This document shows positions 6,301-6,840 of a stretch of 6,840 nucleotides of DNA, piece by piece. Both the position numbers and the translations under genes were made by a program. The stretch's first letter is position 1. Each line of letters opens with the position of its first letter. The stretch comes from Desulfobacteraceae bacterium (GTDB taxonomy: Bacteria > Desulfobacterota > Desulfobacteria > Desulfobacterales > Desulfosalsimonadaceae). Under the pieces are notes generated by a model. That model searched no databases. It was not told where the DNA came from and saw only the letters and a program-made list of their open reading frames with translations. The stretch lies in assembly GCA_003551985.1 (NCBI GenBank), contig PUOB01000193.1:1-6840 (forward strand). The letters are read 5' to 3'.

Positions 6301-6502
6301 TTATTTCTCTGCATAGAGATCATCGAGTATGTTCATGTATCTTTCTTCCACGATTTTTCTCCGGACCTTCATGGTGGGCGTCAGCTCTCCGGTTTCAATC
6401 GAAAGGGGGCTGCTTTACCAGAAAAGCGGTATTACCGGCATCCTTGGCACATCGTTGCGTAAACCCGTCGATCAGGTGTTTCATTGAGAAAACCCGGATC
6501 AT
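6301..6502 (-). pseudogene. Acyl-CoA synthetase (AMP-forming) with most of the gene deleted
   Basis: The 3' part, from about 6402 to the TAA at 6303-6301, reads SIETGELTPTMKVRRKIVEE followed by RYMNILDDLYAEK. This is the characteristic C-terminus of long-chain acyl-CoA synthetases of the FadD15/ACSL type and includes the conserved GELTPT element. The 5' part begins with ATG at 6502 (AGGA just upstream) or the in-frame ATG at 6484, and gives MKHLIDGFTQRCAKD then AGNTAFLVK. That resembles the usual opening of these enzymes, a short helix and then a 'TAF' strand. The two parts are in different frames and meet at about 6403-6412. Some 500 or more residues, with the AMP-binding and adenylation motifs, are missing. 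The C-terminal call is strong; the N-terminal call is weaker because the segment is short. The stop abuts the dehydratase ATG, so the two genes were probably one operon. Confidence 0.6.
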
Positions 6503-6505
6503 TAT

Positions 6506-6522
6506 CCTGTTTAATATACAGG
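6506..6522. promoter_or_regulatory. 17-bp near-palindrome upstream of the synthetase remnant, possible operator
   Basis: CCTGTTTAATATACAGG is a palindrome with one mismatched pair: the CCTGT/ACAGG arms are perfect and the inner bases nearly so. It lies four bases before the ATG at 6502 and overlaps its AGGA ribosome binding motif. A repressor bound here could block the former synthetase-dehydratase operon. TetR-type regulators often control fatty acid operons in this way. This is inferred only from position and symmetry. Confidence 0.35.
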
Positions 6523-6548
6523 CGTTAAGAGGAAAAACTTCCGGATTA

Positions 6549-6840
6549 TCAATTGAGTTTGCGAAGCCGTCGCCGTCCTGCCGCGCCCTTAACGGCATCC
6601 ACGAAGGCTTGCGCCTCATCGACTTGATCTCGCGAAACCTTGATGGAATACGCCAAGACCGGTGACTCGAAGATGAGGGTAGCGGATGTGGTGCGCATGA
6701 AAACATCGTTTCCGTTCTCTCGCTCGGGGGTCGAACCATAAAGCCCCCCTCCGATGGCCCCAAGCTTACCTGCGATAGCGCCGCCGATCAACGTGCCGGC
6801 GAGAATTTTTTTCCCTGATGTATGATATCTACTCCCGCCG
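6549..6840 (-). CDS. Glycine-zipper-type hypothetical protein, C-terminal part
   Basis: The frame is open to the window edge, so the gene starts outside; about 96 C-terminal residues are visible. The stretch begins YHTSGKKILAGTLIGGAIAG and continues KLGAIGGGLYGS, a glycine-patterned hydrophobic segment that would suit a membrane-associated helix pair. A soluble tail follows, TTSATLIFESPVLAYSIKVS then QVDEAQAFVDAVKGAAGR, which looks like two or more strands and a final helix. I do not recognise a named family with a known function. The even pattern and lack of stops suggest a real, intact 3' end. It is followed after about 47 bases by the synthetase remnant on the same strand, with no clear terminator between them. 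Confidence 0.6.
   Translation of the reverse strand, partial: GGSRYHTSGKKILAGTLIGGAIAGKLGAIGGGLYGSTPERENGNDVFMRTTSATLIFESPVLAYSIKVSRDQVDEAQAFVDAVKGAAGRRRLRKLN

Noticed and set aside
6395..6763. Minus-strand frame of 122 codons as a single gene
   Set aside because: Its first part overlaps the glycine-zipper protein in another frame. Only its last ~30 codons, from 6502 or 6484, look meaningful, and these are annotated as the 5' end of the synthetase remnant.

Overview
The window reads as a piece of a bacterial chromosome, probably from an anaerobic Desulfobacterota-like organism. That assignment is an inference from a 2-hydroxyacyl-CoA dehydratase-type gene directly behind an acyl-CoA synthetase remnant, a piece of a B12-binding radical SAM protein and a YihY protein; no marker gene is present. 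Three blocks differ in base composition by eye. Positions 1-2280 are strongly GC-rich, about 2300-4366 is AT-rich, and about 4370-6840 is intermediate.

Layout. On the minus strand, 22-2280 encodes a complete DUF748 (AsmA-like) envelope protein. It has a good ribosome binding site and a near-consensus sigma-70 promoter (TTGCAA, 17 bp, TATAAT) lying just outside the GC-rich block. The AT-rich stretch 2338-3046 holds no intact gene. It does contain a decayed response-regulator receiver domain (2591-2770), with two in-frame stops and the middle of the domain missing. A complete YihY/BrkB-family membrane protein follows on the plus strand (3047-4366).

From about 4360 to the window end everything recognisable is on the minus strand. 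In transcription order it runs: the C-terminal part of a glycine-zipper-type protein that enters from outside the window; an acyl-CoA synthetase reduced to its first ~25 and last ~35 codons; a 2-hydroxyacyl-CoA dehydratase (HgdB/BcrB-like) gene whose ATG abuts the synthetase stop but which is frameshifted at codon 4; an unassigned open segment; a frameshifted IS1595-type transposase fragment; and, fused in frame to it, the C-terminal end of a radical SAM/DUF4070 protein that runs into the 3' end of yihY.

How the genes relate. The synthetase and dehydratase remnants look like a former fatty or aromatic acyl-CoA operon. The rest of 2590-6500 looks like a decay zone in which several genes have lost internal segments. 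I did not find evidence of a new intact multi-gene system. The points of interest are the nested gene remnants, the possible one-base inactivation of the dehydratase, and the sharp compositional break at the DUF748 gene.
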